A stretch of DNA of 64,000 bases from Cytophaga hutchinsonii ATCC 33406. GTDB taxonomy: Bacteria > Bacteroidota > Bacteroidia > Cytophagales > Cytophagaceae. The DNA is taken from NCBI RefSeq assembly GCF_000014145.1, contig NC_008255.1, positions 4,356,001 to 4,420,000 of the forward strand, written 5' to 3'. The position numbers and the translations under genes were made by a program. This document shows, one piece after another, positions 9,022 through 19,111 of this stretch. Within the stretch, counting starts at the first letter, position 1; each line of letters opens with the position of its first letter. The notes beneath the pieces are model-generated. The model worked only from the letters and a program-made list of their open reading frames with translations, had not been told where the DNA came from and made no database searches.

Positions 9022-9066
9022 TACCTGTTAAATTTAGATTCAATCTAAATTTAACAGGTAATGAAC
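9016..9066. repeat. 51-bp perfect palindrome covering the start codon of the TPR-CHAT gene
   Basis: The left arm is 9016-9040 and the right arm 9042-9066, each 25 bases, exact reverse complements around a single C at 9041. The minus-strand ATG of the CHAT gene (9021-9019) and its whole ribosome-binding region fall inside. In mRNA this would make a near-complete hairpin burying the start. In DNA it could extrude as a cruciform or be a large operator. Confidence 0.95.
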
Positions 9067-9456
9067 GGAAAAGGTAGAAAAAAGCCCTTTTTGGCATCAA
9101 AAAATTAATGAAATCAGGCATAACATTACATTCTGCTCATTTTCAAACTATTTTCGGCGAATGAGTTTATTTTTTTCAGAAATAATATGTAAATTTAAAG
9201 TCGATTTGTGCTTTAAACCTACTAAAACAATTTATTCTGGTACTATTCTAAGAATAATCTATAGAAGTTTTAGAAAAAAACTCGATTCTGAATCAAAAAC
9301 GAAATATTTTGAAAACCGACCTAAAGTCAGTACAAATATTTGAAGAACAGAATCTGAATAAAATTTGTTAGAGGTTTTGATAGCATAAACAACAAACACC
9401 CCAAGTACCCAAGTAATAGTATCTGTTCTAGTAATTATTATAATAACAAAGTGTAG
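9067..9456. other. AT-rich intergenic region between CHAT gene and gltB
   Basis: 390 bases holding the divergent leaders of the CHAT gene (minus) and gltB (plus). No exact TAnnTTTG box was found; near matches are AATATTTG around 9335-9342 and a TAAAATTTG-like stretch around 9358-9366. A minus-strand open frame here overlaps the start of gltB and shows no protein-like features, so I do not call it. No RNA gene was recognised. Confidence 0.6.
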
Positions 9457-12400
9457 ATGAGAGAGAACAATCAAACCGGTCTGTATGATTCTAGTTTCGA
9501 GCATGATTCATGCGGAATTGGTTTCGTAGCCAACCTGAAAGGTAGAAAATCTCATGAAACAGTTGCAAATGCCCTACATATGCTTGAGCGTATGGAACAC
9601 CGTGGCGCGTGCGGTTGTGAGACTAATACCGGCGATGGTGCTGGTATCCTTCTTCAGGTTCCCCATGAATTTTTCGTGGATGAATGTGTCAAGATTGGCA
9701 TTAAATTGCCAGCCTTTGGCGAGTATGGTGTCGGTATGTTATTCCTTCCGAAGGATGAGAAGCTGAAGGAAGAGTGTAAGAAGATATTAAGTCGCCAGGC
9801 CGAGAAGCTGGGTCTGGCAGTTTTAGGCTACAGACTTGTTCCTACAGATGATTCAATGATCGGCGATAGCGCGATTGCTGTTGAACCTTCTGTTGAGCAA
9901 TTCTTTGTGAAGCGGCCGGATAGCGTGAAGGATGTGGAAACATTCGAACGTAAACTATACGTACTTCGCAACTACTCTACACGTATTGTTAAAGAAACAT
10001 TGAATAATGAAGAAGTGAATCAGCGTTTTTATTTCGCGTCATTCTCTTCCAGAACTATTATCTATAAAGGTCAGCTGATGACCGCGCAGGTAAAACAATT
10101 CTATCTTGATTTACAAAGACCGGAAATGGTTTCTGCATTAGCGGTTGTTCACTCCCGTTTCTCTACCAACACATTCCCGTCATTCAAATTGGCGCAGCCT
10201 TTCCGTTACATCGCACACAATGGTGAGATCAACACGGTAAAAGGTAACGTAAACTGGATCCGTGCGCAGGAAGCATTGTTAACTTCTACTGTATTTACAA
10301 AAGAAGAAATTGAAATGCTGTTACCGATCTGCGATCCGGGGAACTCAGATTCAGCACACTTAGATAACGTAATTGAATTACTTGTATTAAGCGGTCGTTA
10401 TTTACCACACGTAATGATGATGCTTGTACCGGAAGCATGGGACGGAAACGAAGCCATGTCTGAAGTAAAACATGCGTTCTACGAATACCACGCTGCAATG
10501 ATGGAACCTTGGGATGGCCCGGCTTCTATTTCATTCACAAACGGTAAAATTGTAGGCGCAACGTTAGATCGTAATGGTCTTCGTCCTTCCCGTTGGTGTT
10601 TACTGGAAGATGATACGGTGATCATGGCATCGGAAGTTGGCGTTATTGATGTTGATCCTTCAAAAGTTGTTACAAAAGGACGTCTGCAGCCAGGTAAAAT
10701 GTTCGTGGCTGATTTAGAGCAAGGACGTATTATTTCGGATGAAGAACTTAAAAATGATATCTGTACACGTAAGCCTTATGGTGAGTGGCTGAAAAACAAA
10801 ATCAAATTAAGCGAACAGCCGGAACCTCAGGTAATCTATAATCAACCGGATGCAGCAGCCTTGTTGAAAAAGCAGCAGGTGTTCGGTTATACATCAGAAG
10901 ATTTACGTTTGATCATCGGTGAAATTGCAACTACTGCTTACGAACCGCTTGGTTCAATGGGTATAGATACACCGCTTGCAATCCTGTCTGATCAGGCAAT
11001 GCATTTATCTGCGTACTTCAAACAATTGTTTGCGCAGGTAACCAATCCGCCGATTGACCCGATACGTGAGCGCATGGTTATGTCGCTTGTATCGTATGTA
11101 GGCGGTTCATTAAACCTGTTGGATGAGTCTCCATACCATTGTCGTATGGTTGAATTGCACCAGCCGGTTTTAACAAATAATGATTTAGAAAAACTTCGTC
11201 AGATTGATGATAAGCATTTCCAGACAAAAGCATTGGAAATAACATTCAAGGCAGACGAAATGCCGGGCAGCTTAGAAAAGGCATTGACCCGCATCTGTAA
11301 GTATGCTTCAGACGCAGTTAATGACGGCTACTCGATTATATTATTAACCGATCGTAAAGTTGACAGCGGACACACGCCGATTCCTTCATTACTGGCTACT
11401 GCAGCGGTACACCACCATTTAATCCGTGAAGGACAACGCGGTAAGGTGGGTATTGTGGTAGAATGCGGTGACGCCTGGGAAGTACATCATTTCGCAACAT
11501 TAATCGGTTACGGTGCATCTGCTATCAATCCATACTTAGCGTTCGAAACAGTAATCGGAATGAAACGCAGCGGCGAACTTCAAACGGAGTTAGCTGAAGA
11601 GAAATTGATTTACAATTACATCAAAGCAATTGATAACGGTTTGTTGAAAGTATTCTCTAAAATGGGAATCTCTACACTTCAGTCGTACCAAGGTGCACAG
11701 ATCTTTGAAGCATTAGGTATCAGTTCTGAAGTAATAGATAAGTATTTTACCAATACCGTTTCAAGAATTGGCGGCTTATCGTTAGATGGCATTGCGAAAG
11801 AAGCGTTGATCAAGCATGAGCAGGCGTATCCGAAAGTACCGGTACCACGTCCGAAACTGGAAGTGGGTGGTATCTATCAGTGGAAACGTCGTGGTGAATT
11901 CCACTTGTTCAATCCGCAAACAATCCATTTATTACAGCAGGCTTGCCGTAAAGGTGATTACCAGGTATTCAAGAAATATTCAAACCTGATCGATGATCAG
12001 AGTGTGAAAGCAATCACACTACGTGGTTTATTGAAATTCAAACAAACACGTGAGTCTATTTCAATTGACGAAGTTGAACCGGCAACTGAGATTTACAAGC
12101 GTTTTGCAACTGGTGCCATGTCATTCGGTTCAATTTCTCACGAAGCGCACTCTACACTTGCCATTGCGATGAACCGCATCGGTGGTAAATCAAACTCCGG
12201 TGAAGGTGGTGAAGATGAAATCCGTTTTGACCGTAAGCCAAATGGAGATTGGGAACGTTCTGCTATCAAGCAGGTAGCTTCAGGTCGTTTCGGTGTTACA
12301 AGTTATTACTTAGCGAATGCAGACGAGCTTCAGATTAAAATGGCACAAGGTGCTAAGCCGGGTGAAGGCGGTCAGTTACCAGGCCACAAAGTGGATGACT

Positions 12401-13995
12401 GGATCGGTCGTGTACGTCACTCTACGCCGGGTGTAGGTTTAATTTCTCCTCCTCCGCACCACGATATTTATTCTATTGAAGATTTAGCACAGTTGATTTT
12501 CGATTTGAAAAACTCAAATCCAAAAGCGCGTGTAAGTGTTAAGCTGGTGTCTGAAGCAGGGGTTGGTACTATCGCGGCGGGTGTTAGTAAAGCACACGCT
12601 GATTTAGTATTGATCGCCGGTTACGATGGTGGAACAGGAGCTTCTCCGATCAGTTCGATCCGTCACGCAGGTTTACCCTGGGAACTTGGTTTAGCTGAAG
12701 CGCATCAGACATTGGTTAAAAATAAATTAAGAAGCCGTATCACGGTCCAGTCCGATGGACAGATCCGTACCGGTAAAGATTTAGTTGTAGCTGCGTTATT
12801 AGGTGCAGAAGAATTTGGTGTTGCTACCGCAGCGCTTGTTTCTGTAGGCTGTATTATGATGCGTAAGTGTCACCTGAATACATGCCCGGTAGGTGTTGCA
12901 ACACAAAATAAAGAACTTCGTGCATTATTCAGCGGTGAGCCTGAACACGTAGTAAACATGTTTACGTTCCTTGCTGAAGAAATGAGAGAGATCATGGCTG
13001 AGCTTGGTTACAGAACAGTTGACGAAATGGTTGGTCAGGTTCAGAACCTAGAAAAACGTACGGACATCAATCACTGGAAATTCAAAGATCTTGATTTAAG
13101 TAAAATCTTATACAAAGAAGAAGCTGGTCCGGAAGTTGGATTATACAAAACAGAAGCACAGGATCACGGAATGGATAACATCCTGGATCTTACACTTGTG
13201 AGAGATGCAAAAGCTGCGTTAGATAATAAAGAGGTTGTTAAAGGCGAATATAAAATTGAAAACATTGACCGTTCTGCCGGCACCATGCTTTCGTACGAAG
13301 TGTCTACAAGACATAAAGGACAAGGCTTACCGGATGCAACGATTCAATATAAATTCAATGGTTCTGCCGGACAAAGTTTTGGTGGTTTCTTAGCACCGGG
13401 TATTCAGTTTGAATTAGAAGGTGAAGCAAATGATTATTGGGGTAAAGGTTTATCCGGTGGCCGTTTGATTCTGTATCCATCTAAACAGGCGAAGTTCAAG
13501 CCAAGTGAAAACATCATTGTTGGTAACGTAGCATTCTACGGAGCTACAAGCGGTGAGTCATATATCCGAGGACAGGCCGGTGAGCGTTTCTGTGTTCGTA
13601 ACTCAGGCGCGAAAGCAGTTGTTGAAGGTGTAGGTGATCATGGTTGCGAATACATGACAGGTGGTTTGGCTGTAATCTTAGGAGAAACAGGCCGTAACTT
13701 TGCAGCAGGTATGAGTGGTGGTGTTGCTTATGTGTATGACAAAGCAAGAACATTCCCGGCACGCTGCAACATGGAAATGATTGAATTTGATGTATTGGAT
13801 ACAGAAGACAACCAGACATTAAAAACAATGATTGAAAATCATTTGAAATATACAGGTAGCGATGTAGCGCAGGCTATCCTTAACAATTGGGATAATGCAG
13901 TGAAGGATTTTGTTAAAGTAATGCCTTCAGATTACAAAGCAGTTTTGTTAAAAAGAAAAAGTCAAGGAAATAAGGAGGCCGTAATCAATGGGTAA
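9457..13995 (+). CDS. gltB: Glutamate synthase (GOGAT), large (alpha) subunit
   Basis: 1512 residues, full family length. It converts glutamine and 2-oxoglutarate to two glutamates together with GltD. The first 18 residues are a propeptide; C19 (HDSCGIGF) becomes the N-terminal nucleophile of the class II glutaminase domain. The central and FMN-binding synthase domains follow, for example GAMSFGSIS and the GGEGGED loop, then [14 protein letters not shown]. The 3Fe-4S cysteines are C1132, C1138 and C1143 ([12 protein letters not shown]). The C-terminal beta-helix domain (GXXG repeats) is present. It overlaps gltD by 8 bases. Its codon use is more G+C-balanced than that of the surrounding small genes, as expected of a highly expressed gene. 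Confidence 0.98.
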   Translation: MRENNQTGLYDSSFEHDSCGIGFVANLKGRKSHETVANALHMLERMEHRGACGCETNTGDGAGILLQVPHEFFVDECVKIGIKLPAFGEYGVGMLFLPKDEKLKEECKKILSRQAEKLGLAVLGYRLVPTDDSMIGDSAIAVEPSVEQFFVKRPDSVKDVETFERKLYVLRNYSTRIVKETLNNEEVNQRFYFASFSSRTIIYKGQLMTAQVKQFYLDLQRPEMVSALAVVHSRFSTNTFPSFKLAQPFRYIAHNGEINTVKGNVNWIRAQEALLTSTVFTKEEIEMLLPICDPGNSDSAHLDNVIELLVLSGRYLPHVMMMLVPEAWDGNEAMSEVKHAFYEYHAAMMEPWDGPASISFTNGKIVGATLDRNGLRPSRWCLLEDDTVIMASEVGVIDVDPSKVVTKGRLQPGKMFVADLEQGRIISDEELKNDICTRKPYGEWLKNKIKLSEQPEPQVIYNQPDAAALLKKQQVFGYTSEDLRLIIGEIATTAYEPLGSMGIDTPLAILSDQAMHLSAYFKQLFAQVTNPPIDPIRERMVMSLVSYVGGSLNLLDESPYHCRMVELHQPVLTNNDLEKLRQIDDKHFQTKALEITFKADEMPGSLEKALTRICKYASDAVNDGYSIILLTDRKVDSGHTPIPSLLATAAVHHHLIREGQRGKVGIVVECGDAWEVHHFATLIGYGASAINPYLAFETVIGMKRSGELQTELAEEKLIYNYIKAIDNGLLKVFSKMGISTLQSYQGAQIFEALGISSEVIDKYFTNTVSRIGGLSLDGIAKEALIKHEQAYPKVPVPRPKLEVGGIYQWKRRGEFHLFNPQTIHLLQQACRKGDYQVFKKYSNLIDDQSVKAITLRGLLKFKQTRESISIDEVEPATEIYKRFATGAMSFGSISHEAHSTLAIAMNRIGGKSNSGEGGEDEIRFDRKPNGDWERSAIKQVASGRFGVTSYYLANADELQIKMAQGAKPGEGGQLPGHKVDDWIGRVRHSTPGVGLISPPPHHDIYSIEDLAQLIFDLKNSNPKARVSVKLVSEAGVGTIAAGVSKAHADLVLIAGYDGGTGASPISSIRHAGLPWELGLAEAHQTLVKNKLRSRITVQSDGQIRTGKDLVVAALLGAEEFGVATAALVSVGCIMMRKCHLNTCPVGVATQNKELRALFSGEPEHVVNMFTFLAEEMREIMAELGYRTVDEMVGQVQNLEKRTDINHWKFKDLDLSKILYKEEAGPEVGLYKTEAQDHGMDNILDLTLVRDAKAALDNKEVVKGEYKIENIDRSAGTMLSYEVSTRHKGQGLPDATIQYKFNGSAGQSFGGFLAPGIQFELEGEANDYWGKGLSGGRLILYPSKQAKFKPSENIIVGNVAFYGATSGESYIRGQAGERFCVRNSGAKAVVEGVGDHGCEYMTGGLAVILGETGRNFAAGMSGGVAYVYDKARTFPARCNMEMIEFDVLDTEDNQTLKTMIENHLKYTGSDVAQAILNNWDNAVKDFVKVMPSDYKAVLLKRKSQGNKEAVING

Positions 13996-15490
13996 ACCAA
14001 CGGGATTCATGGAATTCGGCAGAGAATTGCCAGGAAAAAGAGATCCGCAAGCACGTCTTAAAGACTACAAAGAACTCTATTTAGATTTCTCTGCTACACA
14101 AATAAAAAATCAGGCGGCACGCTGCATGAACTGCGGTGTACCGTTCTGTCACAGCGGTTGTCCGCTGGGTAACATCATACCTGAATTCAACGATGCGGTA
14201 TACAGAAACGATTGGGAAGAAGCTGCAGAGATCTTATTCTCTACAAACAACTTCCCTGAGTTTACAGGAAGAATCTGTCCTGCGCCGTGTGAAGCATCTT
14301 GCGTGCTTGGTATCAACAAACCTCCGGTAACGATTGAAAACATCGAGAAGAGCATTGTTGAAACAGCATTTGAAAAAGGTATCTTAAAACCAAACCCTCC
14401 TAAGAAACGCACAGGTAAAACGGTTGCGGTTGTAGGTTCAGGTCCTGCAGGCTTAGCTGCTGCGGCTCAATTGAACAGCGCCGGTCATACGGTAACGGTA
14501 TTCGAACGTGCCGATCAGGTAGGTGGTTTGTTGCGCTACGGTATTCCGGATTTCAAATTAGAGAAATGGGTAATCGACCGTCGTGTAAAATTGATGGAAG
14601 AAGAAGGCGTAATCTTCAAAACGAATACAAACGTTGGTGTTACAGTAAAAGCAAAAGATATCGTTAAAGAATTTGATGCAGTTGTATTAACAGGCGGTTC
14701 AACAGTTGGTCGTGATTTGCCGATCCCGGGAAGACAATTCAAGGGCGTGCATTTTGCGATGGAATTTTTGAGTCAGCAGAACAAACGCGTTGCTAACATC
14801 AAACCTGAAATTGATCATACAGGCGAAGCCTATAAAAACGGCGATTTATTAGCTACCGCTAAAAACGTAGTTGTAATCGGTGGGGGTGATACAGGTTCAG
14901 ATTGTGTGGGTACTTCAAACCGTCATGGTGCGAAGAGTGTATTGCAATTTGAATTGATGCCAAAACCACCTGAAAATAAAAACGAAACAACGCCATGGCC
15001 AAACTGGCCGATGATCCTGCGTACATCTACTTCACACGAAGAAGGTTGCGATCGTTTGTGGTCAATCACTACAAAAGAATTCATCGGTGATGCAGACGGG
15101 AACTTAACAGGATTAAAAATTGCTGAGATGGGCTGGGTAACTGCACCGGACAGCAAGCTTCCGAAGTACCAGGAATTACCGGGTACAGAGCGTGTTATTC
15201 CATGTGAGTTGACATTGCTGGCAATGGGTTTCTTACATCCGCAGCATGCTGGCATGCTGAATGAATTGGGTGTAGAATACGATGAGCGCGGCAACATCAA
15301 AGCAAATGGAAAATATCAGACAAACGTAGATAAAGTATTTACGGCAGGTGATATGCGCAGAGGTCAGTCACTGGTCGTTTGGGCAATCTCAGAAGGCCGT
15401 GAAGCAGCACGTAATGTAGATATTTTCTTAATGGGTACTACTAGCCTTGAAGCAAAAGATCACGGTATGCTGGATACGGTCTACGCATAA
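13988..15490 (+). CDS. gltD: Glutamate synthase, small (beta) subunit
   Basis: 500 residues. This NADPH-oxidising flavoprotein passes electrons to GltB. The N-terminus has the two 4Fe-4S cysteine clusters ([17 protein letters not shown] and [12 protein letters not shown]). An FAD-binding [13 protein letters not shown] loop lies at about residue 148, and an NADPH-binding GGGDTGSDC loop at about residue 297. The C-terminus holds the second FAD motif [16 protein letters not shown]. The ATG at 13988 sits inside the last codons of gltB, preceded by a strong AAGGAGG sequence at about 13972-13978, which is unusual in this group and supports coupled translation. A terminator follows. Confidence 0.97.
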   Translation: MGKPTGFMEFGRELPGKRDPQARLKDYKELYLDFSATQIKNQAARCMNCGVPFCHSGCPLGNIIPEFNDAVYRNDWEEAAEILFSTNNFPEFTGRICPAPCEASCVLGINKPPVTIENIEKSIVETAFEKGILKPNPPKKRTGKTVAVVGSGPAGLAAAAQLNSAGHTVTVFERADQVGGLLRYGIPDFKLEKWVIDRRVKLMEEEGVIFKTNTNVGVTVKAKDIVKEFDAVVLTGGSTVGRDLPIPGRQFKGVHFAMEFLSQQNKRVANIKPEIDHTGEAYKNGDLLATAKNVVVIGGGDTGSDCVGTSNRHGAKSVLQFELMPKPPENKNETTPWPNWPMILRTSTSHEEGCDRLWSITTKEFIGDADGNLTGLKIAEMGWVTAPDSKLPKYQELPGTERVIPCELTLLAMGFLHPQHAGMLNELGVEYDERGNIKANGKYQTNVDKVFTAGDMRRGQSLVVWAISEGREAARNVDIFLMGTTSLEAKDHGMLDTVYA

Positions 15491-15520
15491 GTAAAAGTTA
15501 AAATTGTATAATATATAAAT

Positions 15521-15553
15521 AAAAATGCCCCGGAGAAATTCGGGGCATTTTTT
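15521..15553. terminator. Bidirectional intrinsic terminator after gltBD
   Basis: The stem AAAATGCCCCG (15522-15532) pairs with CGGGGCATTTT (15541-15551) across an 8-base loop, and a T run follows. The A run on the left gives a T run on the minus strand, so it can also end the HTH gene at 15582. Confidence 0.9.
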
Positions 15554-15581
15554 ATTCATCAGACCTGTAAGGTTCAGCAGT

Positions 15582-15911
15582 TCATTTTTTCAGCAGCTTA
15601 TTATATTCTTCAAGCAACGTAATGTATTTCCCTTTCCAATAATCCACATCCGCTTTCAGTTGATCCATATCTCTGATGTTGTATTTTTCCTGCGGATCTT
15701 CAGTGCTATTTTTAACAAGCTTGGGAAAATTTTCAGAAAAATCGTGATGGATAATTGCGCCGATTTTTAAAATGGTGTCATTATCTACATCCACGCGGTC
15801 AAAAATATTGTACACGGTTTTGCGGGTTACCTGTAAGCTTTTAGCAACCTGTGTAACAGATATACCGCTTTGATTTACAGCTTCCTTTATGATTTCGCCT
15901 TTGTGTACCAT
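15582..15911 (-). CDS. Small XRE-type HTH transcriptional regulator
   Basis: 109 residues from the ATG at 15911 (MVHKGEIIKEAV). Residues about 5-60 form a Cro/C1-type helix-turn-helix, with VTQVAKSLQVTRKTVYNIF as the recognition region. The C-terminal 50 residues are charged and probably helical (LKADVDYWKGKYITLLEE), likely for dimerisation. An in-frame start 30 bases upstream exists, but it would place a perfect palindrome (15924-15941) inside the coding region, so I chose 15911. The palindrome is a likely autoregulatory operator. Target genes are unknown; the nearest candidate is the gene itself or the divergent lipoprotein gene. Confidence 0.75.
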   Translation of the reverse strand: MVHKGEIIKEAVNQSGISVTQVAKSLQVTRKTVYNIFDRVDVDNDTILKIGAIIHHDFSENFPKLVKNSTEDPQEKYNIRDMDQLKADVDYWKGKYITLLEEYNKLLKK

Positions 15912-15923
15912 ATTTATACAAAA

Positions 15924-15941
15924 TTGAGAAACCTTTCTCAA
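15924..15941. promoter_or_regulatory. Palindromic operator candidate upstream of HTH gene
   Basis: TTGAGAAA-CC-TTTCTCAA, a perfect 8+2+8 palindrome ending 13 bases before the chosen start of the HTH gene. Position and symmetry suit binding of a dimeric HTH protein. An imperfect dyad around ACTATAGT (15963-15970) lies further upstream. Confidence 0.5.
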
Positions 15942-16245
15942 AATTTTGGAAGCATATATTATACTATAGTGTATAAATAATGTTCATAAATATGTATAAT
16001 TGTATAATTTTTATAGGTGTTAGTTGTATATGTAATTTGCCAATACGATATGGACATTAGAAATACAATAATCTAATATAGCTTACAACCAAATTCATCA
16101 CGCTCAATGCTCGGTAGTAAAAAATAAAAATGCTTAAAAATCAACTTTTAAAATTTCAAAATCGACTTACCTTGGAGTCCAGAAACCATATCAAAAACGG
16201 GGCGATACTGAAAAGCCATACGAGTAGGAATTAAAAAAACATAGT
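15942..16245. other. Divergent intergenic region
   Basis: 304 very AT-rich bases between the HTH gene and a lipoprotein gene. TACCTTGG at about 16171-16178 resembles the -7 box (one or two mismatches to TAnnTTTG) and could serve the lipoprotein. No ORF or structured RNA was recognised. Confidence 0.4.
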
Positions 16246-16851
16246 ATGAAAAAAATCAACATTTTACTTTTAATTGTTGCAGCTATTGTAACATTCAGTT
16301 CTTGTACAAAAGAAGAGGAAGTTAAACCTGCCCCCACACGTTTACAAATCACTGTCAGAGATGAATTAGGTAATGCAGTATCCGGATCAATTGTTAAGTT
16401 ATATGCTACAGAAACAGATTGGGAGAATGAATCAAATCAGGTAGGTTCAACACAGGTTTCAGACGCATCCGGTATTGTAACATTCTCAGATTTGTCCGCA
16501 ATTAAATATTACTGGTTCGCAGAAAAAGATTGTAAAAACAACGCTAATGGTGCTGTCACTACAACTACTGCTTTGACAGTTAATGTTACCAATACAAGTA
16601 ATACAGTTCTTTCAAGCACAGGTACATTATCGTTCAATAATACATCAACAAACCCTTACCGCGTGTTTGTAAATAATGTTGAAGTGTTTACCATGAACGG
16701 TCAAACGACAGAGCAAATAGATTATGTTCCAGCAGGTTCATATTCCATACGAGTATTACAGGTAAGTGGCTATGCTGTTTATCCAACAGATCAAACGTAT
16801 ACTGGAACTGTAAGCTGCGGGACTGCTCTTTCAGTTGTTTTTCCTCAATAG
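16246..16851 (+). CDS. Lipoprotein with carboxypeptidase-regulatory/Ig-like fold
   Basis: 201 residues with an SpII signal peptide: MKKINILLLIVAAIVTFSSC, with C20 the lipidation site, then a short acidic linker (TKEEE). Acidic residues right after Cys often accompany surface export of Bacteroidota lipoproteins, though here a Thr-Lys comes first. Residues about 33-100 resemble a CarboxypepD_reg-like beta-sandwich (LQITVRDELGNAVSGSIVKL). The second half (about 110-200) is another Thr/Ser/Asn-rich beta domain. Function is not known. It is monocistronic, with a terminator 20 bases downstream. Confidence 0.75.
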   Translation: MKKINILLLIVAAIVTFSSCTKEEEVKPAPTRLQITVRDELGNAVSGSIVKLYATETDWENESNQVGSTQVSDASGIVTFSDLSAIKYYWFAEKDCKNNANGAVTTTTALTVNVTNTSNTVLSSTGTLSFNNTSTNPYRVFVNNVEVFTMNGQTTEQIDYVPAGSYSIRVLQVSGYAVYPTDQTYTGTVSCGTALSVVFPQ

Positions 16852-16873
16852 TAATTGTAAATAATTAAATTTT

Positions 16874-16908
16874 AAAGGATGCTTTTTTTAAATGCATCCT
16901 TTATTTTT
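16874..16908 (+). terminator. Intrinsic terminator after lipoprotein gene
   Basis: Stem AAAGGATGC (16874-16882) with GCATCCTTT (16894-16902), an 11-base T/A loop, then a T-rich tail. Confidence 0.8.
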
Positions 16909-16944
16909 ATCGCTCCAGCGCAACAAAAAGGTAATTATTTTTGA

Positions 16945-16970
16945 ATTTTGTTGCCTATAAACAACAAAAT
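16945..16970. promoter_or_regulatory. HipB-type operator O1
   Basis: ATTTTGTTG-N8-CAACAAAAT, a perfect inverted repeat of 9-base arms. It shares the core TTGTTG-N8-CAACAA with O2 (50 bases downstream). Confidence 0.65.
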
Positions 16971-16992
16971 TTAACTTTTTCGAATAAATGCA

Positions 16993-17017
16993 TATATTTG
17001 TTGTATAAAGACAACAA
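16993..17017 (+). promoter_or_regulatory. hipBA promoter -7 box overlapped by operator O2
   Basis: TATATTTG (16993-17000) matches the Bacteroidota -7 consensus exactly. Operator O2 (TTGTTG 16998-17003, CAACAA 17012-17017, 8-base spacer) begins inside it. Bound HipB would block the promoter directly, giving autorepression. Confidence 0.65.
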
Positions 17018-17020
17018 TAA

Positions 17021-17389
17021 ATGTCTTTTATTTATATTATGTCGTATATAAGCAACATAAATAATTGGTATGTGCTGAGTGATACAGCCATTATTGAACA
17101 ATTGGGAAAAGAGCTTAAACGCATGCGTCTAAAAAATAATCTTACCCAGCAGGAACTAGCAAACCGTTCGGGTTTATTCCGCAGTACCATCAGTGAAATC
17201 GAAAACGGACGTGTGGGGAGTCTGTTAAGTTTGATTCAATTGCTGCGTGCATTGGATAAGCTGGAACTGTTAGATGCTTTTGTAATAAAAGAAGAACTCA
17301 GTCCGTTGCTGGTTGCCGAACAGCAGGCGAAGCTGCGCAAGCGTGCATCAAACAAACGCAAACCTGATAAACCAGAAAGCGAATGGTAG
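17021..17389 (+). CDS. hipB: HipB-like antitoxin, XRE HTH regulator
   Basis: 122 residues from the first ATG. The HTH spans about residues 25-85: LGKELKRMRLKNNLTQQELA, then SGLFRSTISEIENGR, a textbook XRE recognition helix. The C-terminus is basic (KLRKRASNKRKPDK). It overlaps the HipA gene by 7 bases. In HipBA systems HipB binds DNA and neutralises the kinase. The true start may be later: a third operator copy (17037-17060) lies within the first codons, and a GTG at 17072 (VLSDTAIIEQ) gives a protein of usual length. Confidence 0.85.
   Translation: MSFIYIMSYISNINNWYVLSDTAIIEQLGKELKRMRLKNNLTQQELANRSGLFRSTISEIENGRVGSLLSLIQLLRALDKLELLDAFVIKEELSPLLVAEQQAKLRKRASNKRKPDKPESEW
17037..17060. promoter_or_regulatory. 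HipB-type operator O3, imperfect
   Basis: TTATGTCG-N8-CAACATAA, one mismatch from a perfect dyad, with the same TATA-rich 8-base spacer as O1 and O2. It lies just after, or inside, the start of hipB, depending on which start codon is used. Confidence 0.5.
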
Positions 17390-18675
17390 TAGCAAGCGTT
17401 GTGTTATGGGGCAAACATGTTGGTGCGGTGTTATGGAACTACGACAAGGGTTATGCAACGTTTGAATTTGAAGCAGGCTTTTTAAAGTCAGGTCTGGATG
17501 TTGCACCTCTAACAATGCCGTTAGCAAATGTCAGCAAAGGAGAAATTTTTCAGTTCGCGCAATTACCGAAAGAGACATTTCATGGGTTGCCTGGCCTATT
17601 GTCAGATGCATTGCCTGATCGTTTCGGGAATCAGCTGATTGATTTGTGGCTGGCATCGCAGGGGCGTGATAAAGCAAGTATGAGTCCTGTCGAACGGCTG
17701 TGTTACCTGGGGACGCGTGGCATGGGCGCGCTGGAATTTGAACCGACCGTACGCAACGAAAAAGAACCTTCAAAAGGATTAGAAATCGGCGCGCTGGTAG
17801 AGTTATCAAAAAAAGCGCTGTCGATGAAAGCTTCCTTAGACAGTCACTTTTCAAAGGAAGATGCAGAGACATTTGCAGACATTATAAAAGTAGGAACCTC
17901 GGCCGGTGGGGCACGTGCCAAGGCTGTGATTGCCTATAACGAGCAGACCGGTGAAGTGCGCTCCGGACAATTGCATTCGCCTGCAGGCTTTGAGCATTGG
18001 CTGATCAAGTTTGATGGTGTAACAAATGAACAGCTCGGTGATCCGAAAGGGTATGGAAGGATTGAATACGCGTATTACAAGATGGCTATTGATGCCGATA
18101 TTATAATGATGCCAAGCCTGTTGCTGGAAGAGGGTGGCCGCGCACATTTTATGACCAAGCGGTTTGACCGCATTGTCAACAATGAAAAGCTGCACATGCA
18201 GACCTTATGCGGCTTGTGTCATTTTGATTATAACAATCCGGAAGCCTATGCATATGAACAGGCATTTCAGGCCATGCGCCAGTTACGCTTGCCCTATACC
18301 GATGCGGAACAATTGTACATACGTATGGTATTTAATGTAGTGGCGCGCAACCAGGACGATCATACAAAGAACATCTCCTTTTTAATGGACAAAACGGGAA
18401 ACTGGAGTTTATCGCCGGCCTATGACGTAAGCTATGCATACAACCCGGAAAATAAGTGGATCGCCAAACATCAGTTAGCGGTAAATGGTAAGCGGGAAAA
18501 TATTATGCGTGAAGATCTGTTATCGGTTGCGAAACAGATGAACATTAAAAAGCCGAAAGAGATCATTGAAAAAATAACAGCGGTAGTAAGTAATTGGGAA
18601 GGATATGCACAGGAAGCAGGTGTTCCCAAGAATCAAATTACGGCATTGGGCAAAACACATTTGCTGAAAATGTAA
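17383..18675 (+). CDS. hipA: HipA-like Ser/Thr kinase toxin
   Basis: 430 residues, normal length. The N-terminal HipA_N1-type subdomain comes first (VLWGKHVGAVLW). A Gly-rich loop follows (VGTSAGGARAKAVI, S173 aligned with the autophosphorylated region of HipA), then the catalytic loop NQDDHTKN (D325/D326, H327, N330) and the metal-binding SPAYDVSYAY (D348). E. coli HipA phosphorylates glutamyl-tRNA synthetase and causes persistence; the target here is not known. All key residues are present, so the kinase should be active. It is an operon with hipB (7-base overlap). HipBA pairs are often horizontally acquired, but nothing here looks like an integration site. Confidence 0.92.
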   Translation: MVVASVVLWGKHVGAVLWNYDKGYATFEFEAGFLKSGLDVAPLTMPLANVSKGEIFQFAQLPKETFHGLPGLLSDALPDRFGNQLIDLWLASQGRDKASMSPVERLCYLGTRGMGALEFEPTVRNEKEPSKGLEIGALVELSKKALSMKASLDSHFSKEDAETFADIIKVGTSAGGARAKAVIAYNEQTGEVRSGQLHSPAGFEHWLIKFDGVTNEQLGDPKGYGRIEYAYYKMAIDADIIMMPSLLLEEGGRAHFMTKRFDRIVNNEKLHMQTLCGLCHFDYNNPEAYAYEQAFQAMRQLRLPYTDAEQLYIRMVFNVVARNQDDHTKNISFLMDKTGNWSLSPAYDVSYAYNPENKWIAKHQLAVNGKRENIMREDLLSVAKQMNIKKPKEIIEKITAVVSNWEGYAQEAGVPKNQITALGKTHLLKM

Positions 18676-18732
18676 GATAGGTAAGATTGAAATTCTATAT
18701 ATTCACATTACATTGAATAAATTACAACATAT

Positions 18733-19083
18733 ATGAAAAATATAATCGTACTGACAGTTTTATTTATTTCCTCAGCTTTTGTGTCCATTAAGTCATCTGC
18801 ACAGACAGGAAGTGAAGGATTTTTAATTATCAAAACATTTGAATCGATCGACATGCGGTTGAATAAAATAATTGTAACGGAGAAAGGAAAGAAAATAGAG
18901 GAAATAGATTTGTCGCGTACAAATGCATTGGTTGCAGCCGAGTCAAACCAGATATTAATTAACAATATGCAGGATAAATATAAAGGGAAAGGATATAAGT
19001 TGGTTGTTGTTTCATCCGGTTCGCAAATAATAGGCTCGCCAACAGATGTATTAATGACAACATATGTTTTTGAGAGGCAATAA
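18733..19083 (+). CDS. Small exported protein of unknown function
   Basis: 116 residues. A signal peptide with a cleavage site near SSAQ (residues about 1-24) is followed by about 90 residues with alternating beta pattern (KTFESIDMRLNKIIVTEKGK). I do not recognise a family. Similar short secreted proteins with an early -F-T-E/V- strand and a C-terminal YVFERQ-like end are common in this phylum, but no role is assigned. It sits between hipBA and an SRPBCC gene. Confidence 0.6.
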   Translation: MKNIIVLTVLFISSAFVSIKSSAQTGSEGFLIIKTFESIDMRLNKIIVTEKGKKIEEIDLSRTNALVAAESNQILINNMQDKYKGKGYKLVVVSSGSQIIGSPTDVLMTTYVFERQ

Positions 19084-19111
19084 TCTGTTTATGTTTTAAC
19101 AATAATATCTT

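Noticed and set aside
9259-9504. Minus-strand open frame across the gltB leader and start
   Set aside because: It overlaps the gltB N-terminus and has no recognisable protein features; gltB is certain.
17021-18675. hipBA as part of a mobile element
   Set aside because: No flanking repeats, integrase or att-like sites seen; only the operon itself is supported.
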